Part shown: one piece after another, positions 22,124 through 28,563 of the stretch
Layout: the number at the start of each line of letters is the position of its first letter
How positions within the stretch are numbered: position 1 is the stretch's first letter
Source: a virus
DNA: 34,667 nt
Virus record (IMG/VR): IMGVR_UViG_3300037475_000083
Location: 1 to 34,667 of that record
Strand: one strand, 5' to 3'
The notes under the pieces: generated by a model
Told to the model about the DNA's origin: nothing
What the model saw: the letters and a program-made list of their open reading frames with translations, nothing else
Database searches by the model: none
Made by a program: the position numbers and the translations under genes

Positions 22124-22253
22124 TTTCCTTTTCAAATAAATTAGAGCATTGCAGACAAATGAATTCTTTTCTAATCAGCTCATTAGTTTCCGCATTAGTA
22201 ATTACTTGAACCAATAAAGAAGTAGTTTTTCCGCATTTATAACAACAAATCAT
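22107..22253 (-). CDS. Zinc-ribbon miniprotein
   Basis: This encodes 48 residues: MICCYKCGKTTSLLVQVITN through EFICLQCSNLFEKENESEI. The two CxxC knuckles (C4-C7 and C33-C36) are 25 residues apart, the layout of a zinc ribbon. The start overlaps the upstream stop as ATGA. It could bind nucleic acid or a transcription factor or RNA polymerase; small zinc ribbons next to phage repressors are often regulators, but this is inference. Confidence 0.65.
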   Translation of the reverse strand: MICCYKCGKTTSLLVQVITNAETNELIRKEFICLQCSNLFEKENESEI

Positions 22254-22579
22254 ATTTTGGGTGCCTCAATTTCAGTTATTTCAAGATTGCGATACTTTAA
22301 CCATTCCCGAAATTCATTAATGAATGATTCGCCAAGAAAATATAATCGTGGAAACAGATCATTACGATCAACATGAGATTTTCTGGATTCCTCATTATTG
22401 TCCATTTCCTCAAAAGCTTCTGGTTTAGTCTCTGCTATCCATTTCCATTTGCCACGGTCATGGCAAGTTGGCATGAGCTTTTCAAGATGATGCGTGGTGA
22501 ATTTTGTATGAATAACAATGTAATGAATGGAATAAGTTTTCATCATTGCGCGAAGTAAATCTATTTTCATCTCATCCAT
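22250..22579 (-). CDS. Hypothetical protein
   Basis: This encodes 109 residues starting MDEMKIDLLRAMMKTYSIHY. ATG 22579 is chosen from AAGG about eight bases ahead; a GTG at 22588 is possible. The N-terminal IHYIVIHTKFTTHHLEKLM looks like a strand-helix unit, and the C-terminus is charged (EFREWLKYRNLEITEIEAP). No family is recognised. It overlaps the neighbours by 8 and 4 nt. Confidence 0.5.
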   Translation of the reverse strand: MDEMKIDLLRAMMKTYSIHYIVIHTKFTTHHLEKLMPTCHDRGKWKWIAETKPEAFEEMDNNEESRKSHVDRNDLFPRLYFLGESFINEFREWLKYRNLEITEIEAPKI

Positions 22580-22679
22580 TTTTGTCACCTTTTAACCAAT
22601 GAATCCCATATGCCACCAGAAAAAATGGCATAACAATCATAATAAGAATGCACCATTCAATGTTTTTAATTAATTTCAT
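22572..22679 (-). CDS. Single-span membrane miniprotein
   Basis: This encodes 35 residues: MKLIKNIEWCILIMIVMPFF, then LVAYGIHWLKGDKNG. One membrane helix (9-28) is flanked by basic residues. The ATG overlaps the upstream TGA as ATGA, with AGGA about nine bases ahead. A longer frame start (22754) is rejected because it would lie inside the preceding gene. It may pair with the coiled-coil membrane protein just upstream. Confidence 0.5.
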   Translation of the reverse strand: MKLIKNIEWCILIMIVMPFFLVAYGIHWLKGDKNG

Positions 22680-22912
22680 CCCATATATCCTTTTAATGCG
22701 ACTGCCGCAAAAATACTGATTAAGGCACCCATGATCCATCTGAATTGTGACCATGCCAAACTTCTAGCTTCATCAACCTTTTTGTCAACGTTATCAGAAA
22801 CTTTGTCAACCTTGTCATCCAGCTTATCCACCTTTTGCTCTATTCGTATTAATGTCTGATTTATATGACCTATGCTTTGCTCTAACAGAGCAATTCTTGT
22901 GTCGTCTGACAT
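22676..22912 (-). CDS. Coiled-coil protein with C-terminal membrane anchor (XhlA/Bdr-like layout)
   Basis: This encodes 78 residues starting MSDDTRIALLEQSIGHINQT, with GGGGG four bases ahead of ATG 22912. Residues 5-50 form a heptad coiled coil with repeats KVDKLDDKVDKVSDNVDKKVDE. Residues 57-75 (FRWIMGALISIFAAVAL) are a membrane span. This layout is shared by XhlA-type haemolysin/holin accessory proteins and by many phage proteins of unknown role. Its neighbour is a single-TM miniprotein. Confidence 0.6.
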   Translation of the reverse strand: MSDDTRIALLEQSIGHINQTLIRIEQKVDKLDDKVDKVSDNVDKKVDEARSLAWSQFRWIMGALISIFAAVALKGYMG

Positions 22913-22962
22913 ATTTCCCCCTAATTGATGCGTTTTCATATGATGTTTTCCCTTCATGATGG

Positions 22963-23163
22963 TTAGTTCCTTAATATCTGCACTTTAACTTTATACTTTT
23001 TAGCCATTGCGTCGATAGTCATTAATACATCATAAGAAGGTTTTCTTGTACCGCGCTCATAACAGCTAACAATCATTTGTGACAAACCTAATTCTTCTCC
23101 GAACTCCCGTTGCGACATTCTGATTGATTCCCTTAAAAACTTGATTTTCTCTTGTAAATTCAT
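22963..23163 (-). CDS. XRE-family HTH repressor (Cro/CI-like)
   Basis: This encodes 66 residues starting MNLQEKIKFLRESIRMSQRE. The helix-turn-helix is complete: SQREFGEELGLSQMIVSCYE, then RGTRKPSYDVLMTIDAMAKK. The size is that of a Cro-like DNA-binding protein without a cleavage or oligomerisation domain. GGAGG stands about nine bases before ATG 23163; earlier in-frame starts lack a ribosome site. It is divergent from the rightward recombination unit, with a dyad and promoters between them, so it probably represses that unit and itself. Confidence 0.85.
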   Translation of the reverse strand: MNLQEKIKFLRESIRMSQREFGEELGLSQMIVSCYERGTRKPSYDVLMTIDAMAKKYKVKVQILRN

Positions 23164-23193
23164 TTCTTCATTCCTCCTGTTAAAACGGTGAGC

Positions 23194-23223
23194 AATATAA
23201 TCTAAAACAGGATGACATAGCAA
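23194..23223 (-). promoter_or_regulatory. Candidate promoter of the XRE repressor
   Basis: Leftward TTGCTA (23218-23223), an 18-base spacer, and TATATT (23194-23199). The -35 start overlaps the edge of the dyad at 23223-23243, consistent with autoregulation. Confidence 0.55.
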
Positions 23224-23243
23224 TGTTTAATTATTTAAAACAT
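23223..23243. promoter_or_regulatory. Candidate repressor operator dyad
   Basis: ATGTTT (23223-23228) and AAACAT (23238-23243) form a 21-bp dyad with an A/T core. It lies between the leftward -35 box and the rightward TTGACA, the right place for a shared operator of the XRE protein. Confidence 0.5.
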
Positions 23244-23249
23244 GAGGTG

Positions 23250-23278
23250 TTGACAATCAAAACAAAAAGTATTAACCT
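23250..23278 (+). promoter_or_regulatory. Rightward early promoter
   Basis: A perfect -35 TTGACA (23250-23255) is followed after 17 bases by TAACCT (23273-23278), a weak -10. It would drive the unit 23314-25601. The leader holds TTAGTGATGAGGA (23295-23307), shared with the DnaJ-like unit. Confidence 0.6.
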
Positions 23279-23313
23279 AGCCTCGTTAACTTAATTAGTG
23301 ATGAGGAAATAAG

Positions 23314-23418
23314 ATGTATATGACACCGCAAGAAGAAATACAATTTTGGATAACGTTCGGCTATCTGATAGTCTGTAATGACTGCAATACAATTCATGTT
23401 AAGACAAGGATGCACTAA
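23314..23418 (+). CDS. Leader miniprotein of the early unit
   Basis: This encodes 34 residues: MYMTPQEEIQFWITFGYLIV, then CNDCNTIHVKTRMH. GAGG lies eight bases before the ATG within the 13-mer shared with 17234-17246. It has one CxxC. The stop is 2 nt before the next ATG, suggesting coupling. It is small, but the ribosome site and position support it. Confidence 0.55.
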   Translation: MYMTPQEEIQFWITFGYLIVCNDCNTIHVKTRMH

Positions 23419-23420
23419 CA

Positions 23421-23720
23421 ATGAATATCAGAAACTACATTGAAAAAGTTTTAATTAACGAACACGCATATAAAAGTTTTAACAATGGTTACTCACTGGA
23501 TGTTACTGACTTGCCAGCTCATGACCTTGATAATTTTCTGGATATGCTTTTCAAACATGACTATCACACACGCGATTTAATCCTTGACCGTATGCAGGAT
23601 TTAATTAACGAGCGTTTACCGTTGCTTGAATGCCGCGATAAATATGACGCTGGTTATGTTCCGGTACAAGATAAAACAAATGGTGAAATTAACTGGATAG
23701 CAAGACGGGGTGCAGCATGA
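23421..23720 (+). CDS. Hypothetical protein of recombination unit
   Basis: This encodes 99 residues starting MNIRNYIEKVLINEHAYKSF. It is helical, with an Asp/Leu-rich centre (DVTDLPAHDLDNFLDMLFKH) and a basic end. It starts 2 nt after the miniprotein stop and overlaps the ATPase start by ATGA. No family is recognised; its position suggests an accessory to the recombination proteins. Confidence 0.55.
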   Translation: MNIRNYIEKVLINEHAYKSFNNGYSLDVTDLPAHDLDNFLDMLFKHDYHTRDLILDRMQDLINERLPLLECRDKYDAGYVPVQDKTNGEINWIARRGAA

Positions 23721-24388
23721 GTAATACATCAATCATTATTGGCGAAAGCGGTACAGGCAAATCAACTTCCATTCGTAATCTGAAACCGGAAGAAACTTTT
23801 ATTATAAACGTTCTTAATAAACCGTTGCCGTTTCGCGGTTATAAAAATATGTACACGCGAGTTTCTGCGGATGGTTCAACTGGAAACTATTACACGTCAG
23901 ACGTATATGAACATATTGAAATTGTAATCAGAAAGATTAATGCGAAACGTCCAGAAATAAAAACATTAATCATTGATGACTTTCAATATTTGATGGCAGG
24001 GGAATTCATGAGCCGCGCATTAGAGCGCGGTTATGACAAGTTTTCAGAGATTGGAAAGCATGCTTATGATCTTTTAAAACTGTTGCCGACATTGCGTGAG
24101 GATTTGGACATTTTTGTGTTGACCCACTCGGAAGCAAATGAATCCGGCAAGATGAAAGTAAAGACCATAGGCAAGATGCTCGATGACAAGATAACAATCG
24201 AGGGTATGTACGCAATGGTACTTCAAACGGAATTAACCGATGGTAATTATCATTTCATTACCCAAGGCGATTCACGTCATATTGCAAAATCTCCAATGGG
24301 AATGTTTGAAACTCGTAACATTCCAAACGATCTAGCATTCGTCAAAACAAAAATGAATAGTTATTACAATGAGGATATAGCACTATGA
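23717..24388 (+). CDS. P-loop ATPase, Sak4-like recombination protein
   Basis: This encodes 223 residues. Walker A is GESGTGKST (residues 8-16), and Walker B is TLIIDDFQYLM (about 83-93). A sensor-like LTHSEAN follows at about 137-143. The RecA-type core with little else matches phage AAA_24/Sak4-type proteins. These work with single-strand binding proteins in strand annealing or replication-linked recombination. It is followed directly by Gp157-like and ssDNA-binding-like genes, the usual set. Starts and stops overlap by ATGA on both sides. Confidence 0.82.
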   Translation: MSNTSIIIGESGTGKSTSIRNLKPEETFIINVLNKPLPFRGYKNMYTRVSADGSTGNYYTSDVYEHIEIVIRKINAKRPEIKTLIIDDFQYLMAGEFMSRALERGYDKFSEIGKHAYDLLKLLPTLREDLDIFVLTHSEANESGKMKVKTIGKMLDDKITIEGMYAMVLQTELTDGNYHFITQGDSRHIAKSPMGMFETRNIPNDLAFVKTKMNSYYNEDIAL

Positions 24389-24885
24389 ATTTATACAGCA
24401 TAGCAAATGAGTATCAAAATATTCTGGAACAAACATTCAACCCAGAAACAGGGGAATTAAATGAAGAAGCGCTGGCTAGACTGGATGAAATCAAAACCGA
24501 TGTTAAAGACAAAGGAATTGCGGTCGCTTCTTATATTAAAAACATCGAGGCAGAATGCGAAGCAATTGAAAATGCTAAAAAATCAATGGCAGAACGGGAA
24601 GCGCGTCTTAACAGACGCGTCACCTACTTAACAAGTTACTTGCAAAGTAATATGGAGCGTTGCGGAATCAATGAGATTTCATGCCCATACTTTGTGATCA
24701 AGCTAAAGAAAAATCCGGTGTCGGTTGATGTATTTAATAAATTGCAAATACCAGAGCAATATATCAAAACAAAACAGACTATCGAGCATAGTGTTGATAA
24801 GGTGAAAATAAAAGAAGATATTTTGGCAGGTGTTGAGATACCAGGTGCAACACTTAAACAAAATGTAAGACTGGAAATCCGTTAA
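24385..24885 (+). CDS. Gp157-like protein
   Basis: This encodes 166 residues. It has the layout of the phage Gp157 family: an N-terminal region with DPETGE-like text (NPETGELNEEALARLDEI), a central coiled coil of about 45 residues (IEAECEAIENAKKSMAEREA), then a compact C-terminus with YFVIKLKKNPVSVDV and IPEQYIKTK. The family was named from a Streptococcus phage where it was linked to phage resistance, but its biochemical role is unclear. It usually sits between an ATPase and an ssDNA-binding protein, as here. Confidence 0.88.
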   Translation: MNLYSIANEYQNILEQTFNPETGELNEEALARLDEIKTDVKDKGIAVASYIKNIEAECEAIENAKKSMAEREARLNRRVTYLTSYLQSNMERCGINEISCPYFVIKLKKNPVSVDVFNKLQIPEQYIKTKQTIEHSVDKVKIKEDILAGVEIPGATLKQNVRLEIR

Positions 24886-24907
24886 TCCAACATAAGGAAA
24901 TGTAAAA

Positions 24908-25366
24908 ATGACATATAGAGTCTGGACAGATGAAGAAATCAAAAATAGAAACGTGGTCGAAGATGGCAGTTATCCATTTAAAATAACAACAATCACAAAG
25001 AAAAGAACCAAGATTCAATTGGATGATCAAGGCAATGCAAAACCAACATATGAAATGTGGGAAGTTGATTTTGAATTCCATGATAAGCATGGCGTCATCA
25101 AAAAGTTAAGGGACTGGATTATATTTTGTGAGGGCATGGATTGGAAATTACGTCATCTTGCCAGCACCACCGGACAAATTGAACTGTATGAGGCGCAGCA
25201 ATTAGCGCCCCATCATCTTCAAGGCAAGCCAGGCGTGTTCCTCTTGGGATCAAAAGAAAGTACATATAATGGCGAAACAAGAAAGCAAAACTTCGTCAAA
25301 GATTATGTAAAAAGAGAAGATCAAGTTGAAAAATCATCACTGGATGATGATATCCCGCATATGTAG
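24908..25366 (+). CDS. ssDNA-binding-like protein (DUF669-type)
   Basis: This encodes 152 residues, with AAGGA about nine bases before the ATG. The beta-rich N-terminus (DGSYPFKITTITKKRTKI), then MWEVDFEFHDKHG and LRDWIIFCEGMDWKLRHLAS, ends with an acidic tail (SSLDDDIPHM). The acidic C-terminus and OB-like middle fit single-strand binding proteins, and the cluster (ATPase, Gp157, this) is the usual setting of DUF669-type proteins. It would coat single strands for the Sak4-like ATPase. Confidence 0.75.
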   Translation: MTYRVWTDEEIKNRNVVEDGSYPFKITTITKKRTKIQLDDQGNAKPTYEMWEVDFEFHDKHGVIKKLRDWIIFCEGMDWKLRHLASTTGQIELYEAQQLAPHHLQGKPGVFLLGSKESTYNGETRKQNFVKDYVKREDQVEKSSLDDDIPHM

Positions 25367-25427
25367 ACTTGAAAATTTAGCCATCTTGCGCCAAACTGTG
25401 CAGCCTTAAAGCCACGGAGAGGCGCTA

Positions 25428-25601
25428 ATGGTTTCACGATGTTGTTCCACGAATGTTTATTTAGTAGAGACTGAATACCATATTTATTATGGGTGTCATG
25501 GGTGTTGTCGTCCCTGTGAATTGAAAGAATTCAAAAGTGTTCAAGACAACAAAGCGGTCAACAACCTCATCACTAATGACTGTTTGGCCGCTTGTTGTTA
25601 A
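25428..25601 (+). CDS. Cys-rich miniprotein closing the early unit
   Basis: This encodes 57 residues with nine Cys: MVSRCCSTNVYLVETEYHIY, then YGCHGCCRPCELKEFKSVQD, ending DCLAACC. GGAG and GAGG stand close before the ATG. The CxxCCxxC cluster suggests zinc binding. Similar short Cys-rich proteins follow ssDNA-binding genes in other phages. Its 3' end overlaps the terminator hairpin 25552-25610. Confidence 0.68.
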   Translation: MVSRCCSTNVYLVETEYHIYYGCHGCCRPCELKEFKSVQDNKAVNNLITNDCLAACC

Positions 25602-25610
25602 TTTTATTTT
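25552..25610 (+). terminator. Terminator of early unit with anti-Shine-Dalgarno loop
   Basis: The stem AAGCGGTCAA (25552-25561) pairs with TTGGCCGCTT (25584-25593), ten pairs with one G-U, and a 22-base loop follows between them. After the stem comes GTTGTTAATTTTATTTT. The loop holds CCTCATCACTAAT (25565-25577), a perfect complement to the leader of the same unit (23294-23306). The large loop is unusual for a terminator. Confidence 0.6.
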
Positions 25611-26104
25611 AGACAGTCTGGAATGAGTGATTTTAATGTATCAGGATCACTTACACTGGATAAATCCATATTCTGCGGAAAGTCTCTTAATTCTTTCAAG
25701 GTGGCTTTTAAATCATCACCAAGAATAGCATTTTCCACTTGAGGATTTAGCTGTTGCGGAAATCCAAGATCAATAAATTTTTGACTGCGAATATCGCGCA
25801 GCTTGTTAAGATGAATGGATTTTGCTTTATCCATGTGTATCTTGATACTTCCGTTATCATGCTTCCATGCATTTCTAAAGTATCTATCTTCTGGTAATGC
25901 TGACTTATCTAAAATGAAATACTCCTGACCTTCTGGAATATCTTTTTTTGCAATGTAATGTAAAAGTTGTTCATCAGTATCAATGCCAGGATGATGCTTA
26001 TCAAAATGTGCTCTATGTCTGGATAGCTTATCAAATAATTCCGCACAAGGCGTAACAATAGCCAGTGTACCTTCTTCATGCATATAGCAAATAATTTTAT
26101 CCAT
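25604..26104 (-). CDS. Tail-fibre assembly / chaperone-like protein
   Basis: This encodes 166 residues, starting 2 nt after the fibre stop. The second half (about 85-166) has the pattern HMDKAKSIHLNKLRDIRSQK, then ILGDDLKATLKELRDFPQ and DPDTLKSLIP. This matches small phage tail-assembly chaperone-like proteins whose C-termini read 'KA-x-x-IH-x-x-x-IR' and later 'LR-D-x-P'. Such genes lie directly downstream of a fibre and help it fold or trimerise. The last gene of the leftward late operon. Confidence 0.6.
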   Translation of the reverse strand: MDKIICYMHEEGTLAIVTPCAELFDKLSRHRAHFDKHHPGIDTDEQLLHYIAKKDIPEGQEYFILDKSALPEDRYFRNAWKHDNGSIKIHMDKAKSIHLNKLRDIRSQKFIDLGFPQQLNPQVENAILGDDLKATLKELRDFPQNMDLSSVSDPDTLKSLIPDCLK

Positions 26105-26106
26105 TA

Positions 26107-28056
26107 TTATTGATCTCCAAATGATGCAAAATTATAGTTTGTTGGGTCAGTTAACGATCCAGAACCATTTCTACTTTGAATAGATATAGAAGATGAAGTT
26201 GTATTCTGCACCATTAAATCATTATTGCTTAATGCATAGCCCTGAGATGCTAACGATGAAAAACTTGTACTGCTAAAGGCCGTGGTCAAATTAAATTTGA
26301 TTGTACCAACACCAACGTCTGTAATCGAAGCCACATTATATGAAGCAAGCAATGACGTACCAGCACCATTTGCATAACCCCAAGCTTTACATGCTGACGG
26401 ATGGTATTGCTGTACGCCAGGTACTACCGCAACGGAAGTGCTTGTGCCTGTTTCCTGATCTGATTGAACTGCTGCTGTTACTGTGACGGTGCCAGAAGTG
26501 GTAAATGTTCCACCTGTTGCAAGACCTGATGTAGCTACACTTGTAACCGTTCCACCACCAGCAATTTGATCATTATAATCGACATACCATGATGCTGCGG
26601 TTGTTCCTGATGTTAATACACAAGTTACGATGGCAATAGTATTTGCACCCATTGCAATAACAGTATTAGCACCGGATGATTGGACAGTCACAACACCACT
26701 GGAATTATTCACTATATAAAATTGCTGACCTTGAACAAGTGTCGAAGTAACTGGCAATACTACCGTTTGAGTAGTAGAACCTGTGAAAAATTGCATATAT
26801 GTACTTGCAACAGTTAACGTTGTTGTTCCCGCTGCCGTTGCAGTCGTAGTAAATGCATTAATATGACTGTTAGCAGAAAGATTTTTGTTTGTATCCCATC
26901 CAGCAAAGGACGAAGCAGTAGGTGAAGTTGTGACACTGCTAACGCCAGTACCACCACGACCAACCGCCAATTGCCCAGCCCATCCAAGAGTCAATGATGC
27001 CGCATTCAAGAGCGCCGTACTTGGAGATCCACCCAATGTAAGCGTAACGTTTGTATCGTCAGTTTTCGTTAATGCTGCACCAGTTGGAATCTGTGAAGTT
27101 ACTGCAAGCGTACCGGATGTTGGGAATGTCACACCGGTTGTATTGGTAAAGGTGAACGTAACAGGAAATGCACCTGAGAATGTAACCGCACCAGCCGTAG
27201 TTAATGCACCGCCAAGATTTAAGGCAAATGATCCCCATGTTGGTGCAGCAGTAGAACCAGAAAGCAATGGTAAATTTGCAGTAGCAGTACCAGCAAGAAT
27301 TGCCATTGCAGTACCTGTACTATAGACAATCCCGCCTAAGCTTGCTGTCAATGAAGCATTGGTACCACCATTCGCAAGTGATAACGGGAGAACCAAAGCA
27401 GACTGGATATTGTAGTTTGAATCCCATGATGCTGCGGTTGTTCCGCTAGTAAGAATACAGGTAACCAGCAATGTGGTATCTGCCGCCATGACCTGAATCG
27501 CATTACCACCGGATGATTGAACCGTAAGCGAACCACTGGAATTATTAACGATGAAAAATGTATGACCTAATGAAAGCGTTGAAACCACTGGCAACACAAT
27601 CGTTTGAGAAGTTGCACCTGTAAAATATTGCTGATAGGTACTGGCAACCGTTAATGTGGTTGTACCCGCTGCTGTCGCGGTTGTTGTATAGCCAGACAGG
27701 AAATTATTTGCCGAAAGATTACTGTTAGCGTCCCATCCAGCAAAGGATGAAGCCGTAGGTGAAGCAGTATAACCCACGGTATTTTGCATTTGAGCAACGG
27801 TAGTATCTGCCAAAAGCGACACACCGAGCGCCGAAATTGATCCAGCCGTCATAATGGCCGAGCTATTAGAGTATGGGTATGTATTTGCACCCAGAGATAA
27901 TCCGGCTATCCCTGACAGGTTAGGATATGCCCCTATGATTCCGGCAATCGTAACCCTGACTTCGTTGAATGTGTCTGCTGAATCACCACAATAAATAATA
28001 TCTGCGGGAACAGGTGTAGCCTTGACGGGAAATTGATATAAGCGTTCGGTAGCCAT
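26107..28056 (-). CDS. Tail fibre protein with internal duplication
   Basis: This encodes 649 residues, rich in Thr, Ser, Ala, Gly and Val and poor in charged residues, as in trimeric beta-fibres. Residues 1-45 are a short adaptor. A module of about 118 residues occurs twice (about 99-216 and 379-495), each with ASPTASSFAGWD or SPTASSFAGWD, then TTATAAGTTTLTVASTY, FIVNNSSG or YIVNNSSG, and LTSGTTAASW. The C-terminal about 100 residues (YHPSACKAWGYANGAG onwards) form a separate domain type common at fibre ends. It recognises the host surface. The assembly-type gene follows. Confidence 0.82.
   Translation of the reverse strand: MATERLYQFPVKATPVPADIIYCGDSADTFNEVRVTIAGIIGAYPNLSGIAGLSLGANTYPYSNSSAIMTAGSISALGVSLLADTTVAQMQNTVGYTASPTASSFAGWDANSNLSANNFLSGYTTTATAAGTTTLTVASTYQQYFTGATSQTIVLPVVSTLSLGHTFFIVNNSSGSLTVQSSGGNAIQVMAADTTLLVTCILTSGTTAASWDSNYNIQSALVLPLSLANGGTNASLTASLGGIVYSTGTAMAILAGTATANLPLLSGSTAAPTWGSFALNLGGALTTAGAVTFSGAFPVTFTFTNTTGVTFPTSGTLAVTSQIPTGAALTKTDDTNVTLTLGGSPSTALLNAASLTLGWAGQLAVGRGGTGVSSVTTSPTASSFAGWDTNKNLSANSHINAFTTTATAAGTTTLTVASTYMQFFTGSTTQTVVLPVTSTLVQGQQFYIVNNSSGVVTVQSSGANTVIAMGANTIAIVTCVLTSGTTAASWYVDYNDQIAGGGTVTSVATSGLATGGTFTTSGTVTVTAAVQSDQETGTSTSVAVVPGVQQYHPSACKAWGYANGAGTSLLASYNVASITDVGVGTIKFNLTTAFSSTSFSSLASQGYALSNNDLMVQNTTSSSISIQSRNGSGSLTDPTNYNFASFGDQ
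26572..26922 (-). repeat. Fibre module, copy B
   Basis: This is the second copy of a duplicated coding module (residues about 379-495 of the fibre), 840 bp from copy A. DNA similarity is clear, for example CAGCAAAGGA followed by GAAGC and GTAGGTGAAG in both. It is likely a product of intragenic duplication or recombination. Confidence 0.75.
27409..27762 (-). repeat. Fibre module, copy A
   Basis: This is the first copy of the duplicated module (residues about 99-216). It shares the motifs TTATAAGTTTLTVASTY and LTSGTTAASW with copy B, with moderate divergence elsewhere. Confidence 0.75.
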
Positions 28057-28082
28057 TTTTCACTCCTTGAAAGTTGGCAAAA

Positions 28083-28235
28083 TTAATCAGCTATTACAAA
28101 ATTACCCCTTGATGTGACTACAAATGCACCGGTATGGGTAATAACGAAATTCAAATCAGGTGGGATTGGCTGCATTCCTCCACCTAACAATGTAAATGGA
28201 TACATATTAATCAATAAACTTCGCAAGAAATGCAT
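28083..28235 (-). CDS. Small hypothetical protein
   Basis: This encodes 50 residues: MHFLRSLLINMYPFTLLGGG, then MQPIPPDLNFVITHTGAFVV, ending TSRGNFVIAD. AGGAG lies seven bases before the ATG. The hydrophobic N-terminus is short. The C-terminal NFVITHTGAFVVTSRGNFVI looks like two beta strands, suggesting a structural miniprotein. It lies between two late genes. Confidence 0.5.
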   Translation of the reverse strand: MHFLRSLLINMYPFTLLGGGMQPIPPDLNFVITHTGAFVVTSRGNFVIAD

Positions 28236-28244
28236 GGCTATCTC

Positions 28245-28547
28245 CTAGCCCGCGTTAGGACTAGCAAACCAAAGCATTCCTGTGGCCGTTGTACTGCGTG
28301 GCACACCATTAACAGTAGCCGCTGAAACAATCTGGGAGGCACCAATTGGATAAATCTGTCCTGCTAATGCGCCAGGCAACCATTGAGGCAAGCCAAGGCC
28401 GTTAAGCCAGACAATATCACCAGAACCATTGACACCAATATATTGTGAATTCAGGGTTAAAAGATCACCATTTACAGTAGTTGTAAAAGGTGTATTAAGA
28501 GTAACGGCATCTGAATAGCTTGCTACGAAGCCCCATGTAATCATCAT
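28245..28547 (-). CDS. Small structural-type protein after terminase
   Basis: This encodes 100 residues starting MMITWGFVASYSDAVTLNTP. ATG 28547 follows GGAGG by five bases; longer starts overlap the terminase without a ribosome site. It is rich in Gly, Thr, Val and aromatics, with QYIGVNGSGDIVWLNGLGLP, a beta-type composition like fibre or tail accessory proteins. No family is recognised. Confidence 0.55.
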   Translation of the reverse strand: MMITWGFVASYSDAVTLNTPFTTTVNGDLLTLNSQYIGVNGSGDIVWLNGLGLPQWLPGALAGQIYPIGASQIVSAATVNGVPRSTTATGMLWFASPNAG

Positions 28548-28563
28548 CACTACCTCCGTGTAG

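Noticed and set aside
22572-22754. Longer 60-residue form of the membrane miniprotein
   Set aside because: The extra 25 residues lie inside the preceding gene and have no ribosome site. The ATG in the ATGA overlap is the better start.
26885-27325. Long plus-strand open frame opposite the fibre gene
   Set aside because: It is a low-complexity Val/Pro/Ala frame antisense to the Thr/Ala-rich fibre coding sequence, with no ribosome site. It is a by-product of the fibre composition.
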